64,000 nucleotides of DNA, taken from assembly GCF_033366695.1 (NCBI RefSeq), contig NZ_JAOBTQ010000001.1, positions 186,001 to 250,000 of the forward strand. Reading direction: 5' to 3'. Below the pieces are notes generated by a model, which worked only from the letters and a program-made list of their open reading frames with translations, ran no database searches and was not told the DNA's origin. Origin of the DNA: Streptomyces sp. SCL15-4 (GTDB taxonomy: Bacteria; Actinomycetota; Actinomycetes; Streptomycetales; Streptomycetaceae). How positions within the stretch are numbered: the first letter of the stretch is position 1; each line of letters starts with the position of its first letter. The position numbers were made by a program, and so were the translations under genes. This document shows, piece after piece, positions 8,813 through 18,100 of this stretch.

Positions 8813-8885
8813 GCCGGGATGCCGCGTCGCCCCGGGGACGACGCCCGGCCCGCCGGGCCGCCGTCCCGCCCACCTAGGAGCAACA

Positions 8886-9779
8886 GTGAAAAGCAAACGT
8901 CACCCGCGGTCCACGGGATACGCCCTCTTCCTCGCACCGGGCCTACTGCTGAGCCTGCTCTTCCTCGTCGTCCCGCTGGTGATGACCTTCTACTACAGCC
9001 TCACCACCTGGCAGGGCATCGGCGACCCCACCTTCACCGGACTCGACAACTACACCCGCCTCTTCCACGACTCCGACTTCTGGGCCTCCTTCCGCAACAT
9101 CGCCTTCGTCATCATCGGCATCGCCGTCGTCCCCACCCTGCTCGGCCTGTTCCTGGCATCCCTGCTCTTCGACTACATCGGCAAGAACCACGGCGACAGA
9201 ATCGTCGGCGTCTTCCGCTCCGGCCTCTACCTCCCCCAGGTCATCCCCGTCGCCGTGACCGGCCTGATGTGGGGATGGATCCTCGCACCCGAAGGCGCCG
9301 TCAACAGCCTCCTGAGCAAGATCGGCCTCGGCTCCCTGACCGAGAACTGGCTCGGCGACCCGAGCCTCGCCCTCTGGGTCGTCCTCGGCGTCCTGGTCTG
9401 GATGCAACTCGGCTATCCCCTGGTGCTCTTCCTCTCCGGCCTGCAGCGCATCGATCCCGAACTCTACGAAGCGGCCTCCCTCGACGGCGCCACCTGGTGG
9501 CAGCGCTTCACCCGCATCACCGTGCCCATCCTGCGGCCCGAGGTCTACGTCGTCCTGGTCACCACCACCATCGCCGGCCTGAAGGTCTTCGCCCAGATCT
9601 TCGTCCTCACCGGCGGCGGCCCCGGAAACTCCACCCTCGTCCCCGCCTACTTCGCCTACCAGAACTTCTTCGAACGCGCCGACGTCGGCTACGGCTCCGC
9701 GATTTCCAGCACCATCACCCTGCTCGTGCTGGTCATCGCCGGGACGATGCTCACCCGCCAGGCCCGCGAGGACGGATGA
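8886..9779 (+). CDS. Sugar ABC transporter permease 1 (MalF/CebF-like)
   Basis: The 297-aa protein has six hydrophobic helices, starting GYALFLAPGLLLSLLFLVV. The cytoplasmic EAA loop EAASLDGATWWQRFTRITVP lies about 195-214 and is the docking site for the ATPase. The GTG start at 8886 has AGGAG 6 nt upstream. Its stop overlaps the start of the second permease (ATGA). No ATPase gene follows; in Streptomyces, importers of this class are usually energised by a shared MsiK-type ATPase encoded elsewhere. Confidence 0.93.
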   Translation: MKSKRHPRSTGYALFLAPGLLLSLLFLVVPLVMTFYYSLTTWQGIGDPTFTGLDNYTRLFHDSDFWASFRNIAFVIIGIAVVPTLLGLFLASLLFDYIGKNHGDRIVGVFRSGLYLPQVIPVAVTGLMWGWILAPEGAVNSLLSKIGLGSLTENWLGDPSLALWVVLGVLVWMQLGYPLVLFLSGLQRIDPELYEAASLDGATWWQRFTRITVPILRPEVYVVLVTTTIAGLKVFAQIFVLTGGGPGNSTLVPAYFAYQNFFERADVGYGSAISSTITLLVLVIAGTMLTRQAREDG

Positions 9780-10699
9780 CCATGACCACCGACACCACCA
9801 CCATGCCCCGCACGGAAAAGACGGCACCCCCCGGCCACGCGGCGCCCCGCCGCGGCAAGCGGCGAACAGCCGGCAGACGCCGCGGCCTCGGCTCCTACGC
9901 CGTCGTGGCCGCCGTCACCGTCTTCGTCCTGGCCTTCCTCGCCCCGTTCGCGATCATCCTGCTCAACTCCTTCAAGACCAGCGCCGACTACCGCTCCCAC
10001 GGATCGCTGTCCTGGCCGGAGCACTGGAACTGGAGCATCATCGGCGACGTCTGGGAGCGCGTCGACTTCACCCGGAAGCTGATCAACAGCATCGAGATCA
10101 GCCTCGGTGTCGTCCTCATCGCCGTCGTCGTCGCCCTCTTCAACGCCTACGCCATCGGCATCGGCCGCATCCGCTGGCGCACCGCCTTCCTCGTCTTCTT
10201 CCTCGGCGTCAACGTCCTGCCGCAGGAGGGCCTGGTCTACCCCGTCTACTACCTGTTCAAGGAGATGGGCTTGTACGACGGGAAACTCGGCTACACCATC
10301 CTGGTCGGCGTCACCTACAGCGCGTTCGGAACGTATCTGCTCTCCTCCGTCTTCGCCGGCTTCCCCAAGGAACTCATCGAAGCCGCCTCCCTCGACGGTG
10401 CCGGCCGCTGGACCATCCTCTGGCGCATCATCCTGCCCATGAGCTGGCCCACCCTGTCCGTGATGTGCGTCTTCTTCTTCGTCTGGAGCTGGAACGAGTT
10501 CCTTTATCCCCTCGTCCTGCTCATCTCCAACGACAACCAGACCGTCCCCCTCGGCTTGTCCGTCATGCAGGGCCAGTACACCAGCGACCCCACCGCCATG
10601 AGCGCCGCCGCCCTCCTCGGCGTCATCCCCATGGTCGTCTTCTTCCTCCTCTTCCAGCGCTCCCTCACCCGCGGCGTCACCGCAGGCGCCGTGAAGTAA
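9776..10699 (+). CDS. Sugar ABC transporter permease 2 (MalG/CebG-like)
   Basis: The 307-aa inner-membrane permease has a basic N-terminal tail (about 1-38) before the first helix, AVVAAVTVFVLAFLAPFAII. The EAA motif is EAASLDGAGRWTILWRIILP. It is paired with the upstream permease through a 4-bp ATGA overlap, so the two are translationally coupled. An alternative ATG lies two codons downstream. It is the last gene of the operon, with a strong hairpin 22 bp after the stop codon. Confidence 0.93.
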   Translation: MTMTTDTTTMPRTEKTAPPGHAAPRRGKRRTAGRRRGLGSYAVVAAVTVFVLAFLAPFAIILLNSFKTSADYRSHGSLSWPEHWNWSIIGDVWERVDFTRKLINSIEISLGVVLIAVVVALFNAYAIGIGRIRWRTAFLVFFLGVNVLPQEGLVYPVYYLFKEMGLYDGKLGYTILVGVTYSAFGTYLLSSVFAGFPKELIEAASLDGAGRWTILWRIILPMSWPTLSVMCVFFFVWSWNEFLYPLVLLISNDNQTVPLGLSVMQGQYTSDPTAMSAAALLGVIPMVVFFLLFQRSLTRGVTAGAVK

Positions 10700-10720
10700 C
10701 CCCGCCGGGGACCCTCGCGA

Positions 10721-10762
10721 CCCCGGATCCGGCACGCACCAGCCCCGCTGCCGGATCCGGGG
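10721..10762. terminator. Bidirectional terminator at the end of the sugar operon
   Basis: A perfect 14-bp stem (CCCCGGATCCGGCA at 10721-10734, TGCCGGATCCGGGG at 10749-10762) with a 14-nt loop lies between the convergent permease and alcohol dehydrogenase genes. It can serve both strands. Confidence 0.88.
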
Positions 10763-10851
10763 TTCACCTTGCGCCAGGCAGGCGTTCCAGTCACGTCCGG
10801 CGCGGCGGGTCCATCGCGGAGCGGAAGTGATGCTGATCCGAGGAGACCGCT

Positions 10852-10992
10852 GAGCTGTGCGCCACGCACCTCGGCGGGGAGGTGGTACACGCCGAAGCCG
10901 AGCGCGGCATCCCGACGCCGTTGTTCAACGTCACGTACGGCGAGCGGAAGTCCTTCGCTGTGCGCGGGGAGTTCGGGGTCAGGGGCGGATGA
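10852..10992 (+). pseudogene. Possible 3' remnant of an unidentified gene
   Basis: An in-frame stretch encoding about 46 residues (HLGGEVVHAEAERGIPTPLF...VRGG, then TGA) reads like protein but has no start or ribosome-binding site. It runs into the end of the convergent alcohol dehydrogenase gene. I do not recognise the family. It may be chance coding-like composition. Confidence 0.25.
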
Positions 10993-12007
10993 GGGCCTTG
11001 AGGACCTGGCGGTCGGACATCGCCCGGTAGGCGTCCGGGGCCTGGTCGAGGGTGAAGGTCCGGTCGAAGACACGGCCGGGGACGATGGTGCCGTCGAGGA
11101 CATCGGGCAGCAGCTGCTCGATGTAGGCGCGGGCGGGGCTGGCGCCGCCGGTCAGGGTGATGTTGCGCAGGAACTCGGCGGGGCCGATCGGGCCCTGCTC
11201 GTACTGCGGGACGCCGAGGCGGCTGATGGTGCCGCCGTCCAGTACCGCGCCGAGCGCGGTGTCGAGGGCCTGGCGGGTGCCGACGGCTTCGATGGCCTTC
11301 TCCACGCCGCCGGTCAGCTCACGGATACGGACGATGCCCTCCTCGCCGCGCTCCGCGACGACGTCGGTGGCGCCGAACGCGCGGCCCAGGCCGGTGCGGG
11401 CTTCGTGTCGGCCGGCAAGCACGATCCGCTCGGCGCCGAGGCGCCTGGCGGCGATCACCGCGCACAGGCCGACCGCGCCGTCGCCGACGACGAGCACCGC
11501 GTCCCCGGGTCCGACGCCGGCGGTGACGGCGCCGTGGTGGCCGGTGGTCATCACGTCCGACAGCGCCAGGAGCGACGGGATCAGCGCGGAGTCGGCGGCC
11601 ACCGGCAGCTTCACCAGGGTGCCGTCCGCGTGCGGGACGCGGACGGCTTCGCCCTGCCCGCCGTCCACGCCGTCGAGTCCGTACCGGCCGCCGTTGCGGC
11701 ACGAGAAGTGCAGGCCCCTGGCGCAGTAGTCGCAGGTGTTGTCGCTGTAGGTGAACGGAGCGACGACCAGGTCACCGGCGTTCAGGCCGGTGACGTCCGC
11801 GCCAGTCTCCTCGACGACACCGAGGAACTCGTGCCCCATGGGGCGGCCGGCGCCGGTGGCGGGCATCGACGCGTAGGGCCACAGGTCACTGCCGCAGACG
11901 CACGCGGCCAGCGTGCGCACCACCGCGTCGGTCGGCTGGACGATCTTCGGGTCGGGCCGGTCCTCGACACGGACGTCACCGGCTCCGTACATCACTGCTG
12001 CACGCAT
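10979..12007 (-). CDS. Zinc-dependent alcohol dehydrogenase (MDR superfamily)
   Basis: The 342-aa NAD(P)-dependent oxidoreductase has the catalytic-zinc region CGSDLWPY...GRPMGHEFLGVVEE, the structural-zinc lobe CDYCARGLHFSC and the Rossmann motif GDGAVGLCAVIAARRLGAE. These place it with threonine-dehydrogenase-like medium-chain dehydrogenases. The ATG at 12007 follows GGAGGAAC about 7 nt upstream. It lies just downstream of a broken aldo/keto reductase and is divergent from an XRE/MmyB regulator, a common actinobacterial arrangement for regulators of nearby reductases. The physiological substrate is unknown. Confidence 0.88.
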   Translation of the reverse strand: MRAAVMYGAGDVRVEDRPDPKIVQPTDAVVRTLAACVCGSDLWPYASMPATGAGRPMGHEFLGVVEETGADVTGLNAGDLVVAPFTYSDNTCDYCARGLHFSCRNGGRYGLDGVDGGQGEAVRVPHADGTLVKLPVAADSALIPSLLALSDVMTTGHHGAVTAGVGPGDAVLVVGDGAVGLCAVIAARRLGAERIVLAGRHEARTGLGRAFGATDVVAERGEEGIVRIRELTGGVEKAIEAVGTRQALDTALGAVLDGGTISRLGVPQYEQGPIGPAEFLRNITLTGGASPARAYIEQLLPDVLDGTIVPGRVFDRTFTLDQAPDAYRAMSDRQVLKALIRP

Positions 12008-12072
12008 GAAAGGTGTTCCTCCAAACGGGGGGCGGGGCGGCGCCACCAGAAGTGCGGCGTGCCGCGGTGAGA

Positions 12073-12468
12073 TCAGCCTTCGAGCATCTGCGCCTGGGCC
12101 TCGGCGCGGGTGTCGCCGGCGGCGGGCGGCAGGCTGCTGAGCTTGTCGAGCTGCTCGCGGCTCAGCGTGACCGCGTCGACGTAGCGCCGACCTCGTCGGC
12201 CAGCGCCCTGACCTGGTCGGCGAGGTCGAGGTGGCGCTGGAAATCCTCACCGGTGGAGCGCGGGTTGCCGCGACGGAGGGCGTTCTCGTCCAACTGGCCG
12301 GTGGAGCGGACGGTGCCGGTCAGGAAGCCGCGACCGAGGCGGGAGAAAGGCACCAGCCCGATGTGATTCCGTGTCATCGGTGCCGGAGCCCGTGTAGCCA
12401 TGGGACATGCCCATGGCGCCCGGACCGATCCGGGAAAGCTCCAGGTCGCGCAGCTTGATGTACCGCAT
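12073..12468 (-). pseudogene. Aldo/keto reductase pseudogene (internal deletions, frameshifts)
   Basis: Three pieces of one aldo/keto reductase survive in order. The N-terminus MRYIKLRDLELSRIGPGAMG (from 12468) runs to about residue 33. After a deletion removing most of the barrel comes a segment in another frame, IGLVPFSRLGRGFLTG followed by FQRHLDLADQVRALADEVGA. After a second break comes the C-terminus RYVDAVTLSREQLDKLSSLP, ending AQMLEG. Intact family members are about 320-330 aa; here fewer than 130 codons remain and the catalytic Asp/Tyr/Lys/His region is absent. The gene cannot make an active reductase. Confidence 0.8.
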
Positions 12469-12685
12469 CTCGGCCTCTTTCGATCCATGGCGTACCCGGC
12501 GCCCTCAACTTCCGCCCGGTCCGGCGGGTCGCGCCTGTGGTGACCGGGCAGGGTCCGGGGTACGGCGTCCTGCTCGTTCACCCTCGCCCGGATGGCGGGA
12601 ATGGGGCAGGGCGGGCTGTTCGGGGGTAATGACAGGGCCCCCCTCGTGCCCGCACGGCGTACACCGACCGGATAAGACTGGAGTC

Positions 12686-13603
12686 ATGGCATCCCAGAGC
12701 GCGCACAGCGAGGGCGCCGAGCTGGGCCGCTACCTGCGCGCCCGCCGCACCCAGACCAGCCCCGAGCACGTCGGCCTCACTCCCGGCGCCGGCGTACGCC
12801 GCACTCCCGGCCTGCGCCGCGAGGAGCTGGCCACCCTCGCCGGCATCAGCATCGACTACTACGTCCGCCTGGAACGCGGCAAGGAGACCCGCCCCAGCCC
12901 CGCCGTCCTGGACGCGCTCGCCCGCGCCCTGCGCATGGACGACCAAGAACACCAGCACCTGCGCGAGCTGGCCGCCCGCGCCGCCCGCTACGTCCCGGAA
13001 CCACCGCCCGCGCCCGGCCGCACCGTGCGCCCTCACCTGAAGCTGCTGCTCGAGTCGCTGCGTCCGAATCCCGCGTACGTCATCAGCCGAAGCATGGACG
13101 TGCTCGCCTGGAACCCCGGCGGCCTCGCCCTGTACGCGGGCCTGGACGACTGGCCCGTCAAGCACCGCAACCTCGCCCGCTACCTTTTCCTGCACCCCGC
13201 GGCCCGCGACCTCTTCCCCGAATGGGACCGCCAGACAACCGCCTGCGTCGCCCGCCTGCGCGCCGTCGCCGGCACCGCACCCGACGCCCCCGACCTCACC
13301 CACCTCGTCGGCGAACTCCTCCTGAAGAGCCCCGACTTCGCCGGGCTGTGGGAACGCTACGAGGTGACCGGCCGCAAACCGGCCCACAAGACGTTCCAGC
13401 ACCCACAGGTCGGAACCCTCACCCTCACGTCACAGTCCTTGCACGTGGAAGGCACCCCCGGCCAGCGCATCGGCGTCTACACCGCCGAACCCGGCACCGC
13501 CGACCACGACGCCCTGCTCCTCCTGGACATGACCGCACCACGGCAGACGCACCGACCCGTTTCCGAAACCACCGGACCGCAGTCGCACACCTCGAGCAGC
13601 TGA
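12686..13603 (+). CDS. XRE-family regulator with MmyB-type C-terminal domain
   Basis: The 305-aa protein has an N-terminal helix-turn-helix (about 12-75; TPGLRREELATLAGISIDYYVRLERGK) followed by the MmyB-like ligand-binding region (about 105-280; NPAYVISRSMDVLAWN, HPAARDLFPEWDRQ, KTFQHPQVGTLTL). MmyB is the methylenomycin cluster activator that defines this family. Most relatives flank single oxidoreductase genes. The ATG at 12686 places the helix-turn-helix at the usual distance from the N-terminus. It is divergent from the broken reductase and alcohol dehydrogenase, its likely targets. Confidence 0.88.
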   Translation: MASQSAHSEGAELGRYLRARRTQTSPEHVGLTPGAGVRRTPGLRREELATLAGISIDYYVRLERGKETRPSPAVLDALARALRMDDQEHQHLRELAARAARYVPEPPPAPGRTVRPHLKLLLESLRPNPAYVISRSMDVLAWNPGGLALYAGLDDWPVKHRNLARYLFLHPAARDLFPEWDRQTTACVARLRAVAGTAPDAPDLTHLVGELLLKSPDFAGLWERYEVTGRKPAHKTFQHPQVGTLTLTSQSLHVEGTPGQRIGVYTAEPGTADHDALLLLDMTAPRQTHRPVSETTGPQSHTSSS

Positions 13604-13664
13604 GGCACATGCCCGCCCCGGCACCGCGGAACGGTCACCGGCTGCCCGCACTGCCTCGGGCTCG

Positions 13665-13704
13665 GGAACGGGCCGGCCGCCTCAGGAGACGGCCGGCCCG
13701 TTCC
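13665..13704. terminator. Bidirectional terminator between convergent genes
   Basis: A perfect 15-bp stem (GGAACGGGCCGGCCG at 13665-13679, CGGCCGGCCCGTTCC at 13690-13704) has a 10-nt loop, between the XRE regulator (+) and the flavin monooxygenase (-). Confidence 0.88.
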
Positions 13705-13749
13705 TCCCGTGCGGACGGTGAGGAATCCGCCTGTACCTGGCGGGAAGAC

Positions 13750-14901
13750 TCACCTCGATGCCAGCAGTCCCCTCCTTCGCAGCTCGGGTGCCAGGCCGTC
13801 CGAGAGCCAGTGGGCTTCCTCCAGGTTCGGGAACCCGGAGAGGATGAACTCGCTCACGCCGATCTCGCGGTACTCCTCCAGCCGGTCGGCGACCTCCGAG
13901 TGGCTGCCCACGAACGCCAGCGCCGAGCCTCCGGCCAGGAGCCCGAAACCGCCCCAGAGGTTGGGCGCCACGTGGAGACTGTCCGGGTCCTCGATGGTGG
14001 CTCCGTCGAGGAGGCTCTGGCCCCTGGCCTGGCCGACCGAGTCCCGGGCGCCCAGCAGCGCGCGGGCCCGTGCGGCGTGGGCCGGGTCGATGCCGGCGAG
14101 GTGTCGCTCGGCGTCGGCGAACGCCTGCTCGGCGGTGTCCCGGCTGAGCAGCCAGGCGCGCAGGCCGAACCGTGGTGCCGGCCGTCCCTCGGGCACCGCC
14201 TCGGCCAGCCACTTGATCTTCTCCATGATCATGTCCAGCGGTTCGAGCCAGCTCAGATAGACGTCGGCGTGCCGGGCGGCGACCGGCCTGGCGTACTCCG
14301 AGGACCCGCCGAACCAGATCTCCGGCGGGTCGGCGGGCAGGTCGCGCCCCGGGGCCGTCACCGAGGCGTCCTGCGTCGTGAAGTACTCCCCCGTGTGGTC
14401 GACCGACTCACCCGCCAGCAGCGGCCGGACGATCCGCAGGAACTCGTCGGTGCGGGCGTATTGCGCGGCCTTGTCGCCGTGGTCGCCGTAACGGCGTGCC
14501 TCCCACCCCGGTTCACCGGTGACCACGTTCAACGCCAGGCGGCCGCGGCCGGCCAGCCGCTGGAAGGTGGCCGCGTGATGCGCGGTCAGGAGCGGGTGCT
14601 GGGTGCGGGGGTGCAGCGCCACCAGGAAACGGAGGGTGCGGGTGTGCGCCAGGAGCACGGAGGAGACGATCCAGGGGTCCTCACAGGAGGACCCGGTCGG
14701 GACGAGCACCGACGTACACCCGGCCTCCTCCACCGCAAGAGCGATCTCCGTGAGGTAGGACAGGGTCGGTGCGCGAAAGCCCCCGGGCCCGGCGGAGTCC
14801 CGGTCGGGCAGCACGACGTTGGTGCCGCCTTGCCGGAACTGCCGGGTCTCCCCGGAGCTGGGCAGATACCAGTGGAGGCGGATCTGGTCGTCGGTTGTCA
14901 T
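13750..14901 (-). CDS. Flavin-dependent monooxygenase, alkanesulfonate monooxygenase (SsuD)-like
   Basis: The 383-aa bacterial-luciferase-family (LLM) enzyme uses reduced FMN from a partner reductase. The order IRLHWYLP..., ALHPRTQHPLLTAHHAATFQ, GRGRLALNVVTG, YARTDEFLRIVRPLL and PEIWFGGSSEYA matches SsuD/SfnG-like desulfonating monooxygenases. The ATG at 14901 is followed directly by the conserved LHWYLP strand; its ribosome-binding site is weak. No flavin reductase or sulfonate transporter lies beside it. It abuts the 3' end of NRPS-1 on the same strand, so a tailoring role in the biosynthetic cluster is possible but unsupported. Confidence 0.85.
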   Translation of the reverse strand: MTTDDQIRLHWYLPSSGETRQFRQGGTNVVLPDRDSAGPGGFRAPTLSYLTEIALAVEEAGCTSVLVPTGSSCEDPWIVSSVLLAHTRTLRFLVALHPRTQHPLLTAHHAATFQRLAGRGRLALNVVTGEPGWEARRYGDHGDKAAQYARTDEFLRIVRPLLAGESVDHTGEYFTTQDASVTAPGRDLPADPPEIWFGGSSEYARPVAARHADVYLSWLEPLDMIMEKIKWLAEAVPEGRPAPRFGLRAWLLSRDTAEQAFADAERHLAGIDPAHAARARALLGARDSVGQARGQSLLDGATIEDPDSLHVAPNLWGGFGLLAGGSALAFVGSHSEVADRLEEYREIGVSEFILSGFPNLEEAHWLSDGLAPELRRRGLLASR

Positions 14902-15150
14902 GTCAACGGTCCGCTTTCGATGGAAGTGGTCGGAGCGGCGAGTTCCGGATCGCCGTGTACACCGGTTCCGGTTCGTGCCGGAAGGAGAAGTGGTCACGGC
15001 AGGAGCCGGGCAGCCGCGAATCGGCAGGGAACGTCCGCGTGACCTCGCGCGAGCGGGGATCCCGTCCCGGTGCGCAGACGCCGTAGATCTCATGGCTCGT
15101 CTCGGCTTCCACGGGCCGGATTGCGCGGCACACCCGTGTCACCTCGTGGC

Positions 15151-18100
15151 TCACTTCCACGGCCGGTGCGCATTGACGGGCTCGGCCAGTGCCCGCTCCG
15201 GAGCGTCCGCCAGGCCGACGAGAATGTCGCCGACCGCCGCGGCCAGCACACCGGCCTGCTTCGCCGAGACCCGCGTCCCCTGGTAGGACAGCACGGCCGT
15301 CAGCTCACCGTCCTCTTCGGCCACGGTCAGGGTGATGCCTGTCTTGGCCTCCCTGGCACCGAGCCGGTCGAGGAAGACCGGCCGCAGATACGTTCCTCCC
15401 AGCTCCGCCTTGCGGTCGCTGCGCAGGTTCATGTTCAACGTGACATCGGTGTACGGCGAGCGTCCTGGCCGGCGTACCGGGGCCAGCCGCTGAAGGACGT
15501 CCTCGAACGGGGCGTCGCCGTGCGCGAACGCGTCGAGCGTCTCCGTCCTCAGCGCGGCCAGTACGTCGCCGAGCGAGCTGTTCGCGGTGACGTCGGACCG
15601 CAGCACGACGGTGTTCAGGGTGGGCCCGATCAGGTCCGGGAAGGCGCCCCGGTCCGGCTGGACAGCGGGGACGCCCACCGTCAGAGCGGTCTGGCCGGTC
15701 CAGCGGTGCAGGGCGGTCACCAGCGCCGCGCCCACCACCATGAACCAGGACACCGAGTGGCGGGTCTGGAGGTGCCGCAGCCGCTGTCCCAGGCCGGCCG
15801 GCAACGGCACCGTGACCGCGCCGTCCGGCTCGGGCGTCGCCGGCGGCTCCGGGAACTCGACCGTGCTGTCGACTCCGTCGAGCCGTTCACTCCAGAAGTC
15901 GAGGTCACGGCGCTGCCGCTCGCCTCCGCGGGCCGCTTCGCCGGTGGCCGCGAACTCGCGGTACTGGGTGCGCGGCGGTTCGGCGGGGACTCCGTCGGCG
16001 ACGGCACGGTAGTAGCGGTCGAGCTCCGACAGCAGCGTCGGGACCGATTCCCCGTCGATGACGAGGTGGTGTGCGCACACCAGCAGTGCGTGCGAGTGTC
16101 CGAGGTCCGCCACGGCGAACCGCAGCAGACGTCCGGACTCCAGGTCGAAGGGCTGCGCCGCGGTTTCTTCGAGCCATTGGGCCAGTTCCTCGTCCGGCTC
16201 GGCGGGGTCGGCGACGAACACCAGCTCGATGCGGGGCTGCCACGGCTCCCGGATGACCTGGCGCAGCGCGCCGCCGTCGGTCACGAACGCGGTGCGCAGG
16301 ATCTCGTGCCCCGCGACCAACCCGGCCAGTGCACGGTTCAGCACCGCCAGGTCGAGCGGCCCCTCGGCCTTCCAGGACAGCACGACCGTGTTGCGGGAGC
16401 GCTCCTCGACCTGCTCCGCGAGCCAGAGTTGGCGCTGAAGTGGGCCGGCAGCCGGCATCTGGTCGGCGGCCGTCGCCGCGTCCGGGGTGACGGCGGGCGC
16501 GCGGTCGACGAGTTGGCGGTCGACGAGCGCGGCGAGGGCGCTCAGGCGGAAGTGCTCGAACAGGGCGCGCATCGGCAGTTTCACACCGAAGTGCTGCTGG
16601 ATCCGTGCGATCAGCGAGACCGCGTTGATGGAATGGCCGCCCAGCGCGAAGAACGAGTCGTCGGGTTTCACCGAGGAGACACCGAGCAGTTCCGACCACA
16701 GCTGCCCGAGGACCGCCGCCGTGCCGCTCCCGGCGGTGACCGGTTCCGCGGCCGCGTGGTCGGCCGGGAGTGTCCCCGGTTGGCGGCGCAGCGCTTCCTC
16801 GTCCACCTTTCCGTTGGTCGTCAGCGGAATTTCCGGGACGGTGCGGAACTCTCCCGGGATCATGTAACCGGGCACTTTGGCGAGCAGGTGGTCGTAGAGG
16901 TCGCGCCGGGTGAGCGGGGCGGTGGTGGCCACTACTCCGATGAGGCGGTCCGGCTCGGTCAGCACCGCGGCGTCGTGGACCTGCGGGTGTTCGAGCAATG
17001 CGGCGCGCACCTCGCCGGGTTCGATGCGGTATCCGCGAAGCTGTACCTGGTCGTCGGCCCGGCCGATGAATTCCAGTGCTCCGTCCGGTCGGTACCGGGC
17101 CAGGTCGCCGCTGCGGAACAGCTTCCCGTCACCGAACGGCGACTCGACGAACCGCTGCGAGGTCAGCTCGGGCCTGCCGGCGTAGCCGCCCGCGACCCCG
17201 TCACCGCCGACGTGGATCTCACCGACCGCGCCGACCGGCAGCAGCCGACGGCCCGTCAGCCGGTCCAGGAGCAGCAGCCGGGTGGTGGGGATGGGCCGGC
17301 CGATGACGCTGGCGTCCGCTTCGACGTCCGCCCGGGTGACGGTGTGGATGCTGGCGTGCACCGTGGTCTCGGTGATGCCGTACATGTTCACCAGCCGCAC
17401 ATGGGGACGGCGTTCCAGCCAGTCGCCCAGTATCGCCGGGCGCAGGGCCTCGCCTCCGAAGATCACGTATCGCAGCCGGGTGAGCCCCTTGGGCGTTGCC
17501 GGTTCCCGGCCCGCGATACGGCCGAACGCGCTCGGGGTCTGGTTGAGTACGGTGACGCCTTCCCGTTGCAGCAGCGTCCAGAACTGCTCCGGGTCGCGGG
17601 CCTGCTCCTCGGTCACGAGCACCAGCCTGCCGCCGTGCACGAGCGCGCCGAAGATCTCCCAGACCGAGAAGTCGAAGGCGTAGGAGTGGAACATCGTCCA
17701 CACGTCGCTCGGTCCGAACACGAACGGGAAGCGCTCGTTGGTGACGAGCCGCACCAGGTTCCGGTGGGTGATCACCACACCCTTCGGCTTTCCGGTGGTG
17801 CCGGAGGTGTAGATGCAGTAGGCGGGCGCGTCGGCGGCCACCGGAGGCAGGTCGTAGTCGGCGCCGGGTTCGGCGTCGACCGCCACGGTGGCCCCGGAAA
17901 ACCCAGGGATGCCGGCGCCGTCCGGGGTCACCGCGAGCCGGGTTCCGGAGTCGTTGAGGATGAAGGCCGCCCGCTCCCGCGGCCCCGCCGGGTCGACCGG
18001 CAGGTACGCGGCCCCCGCGAACAGCACGGCGAGGATGGCCTCGATCTGCCGTGGCCCTCTCGGCAGCAGCAGGGCGACGAGTTCCCCGGGCCGCACGCCG

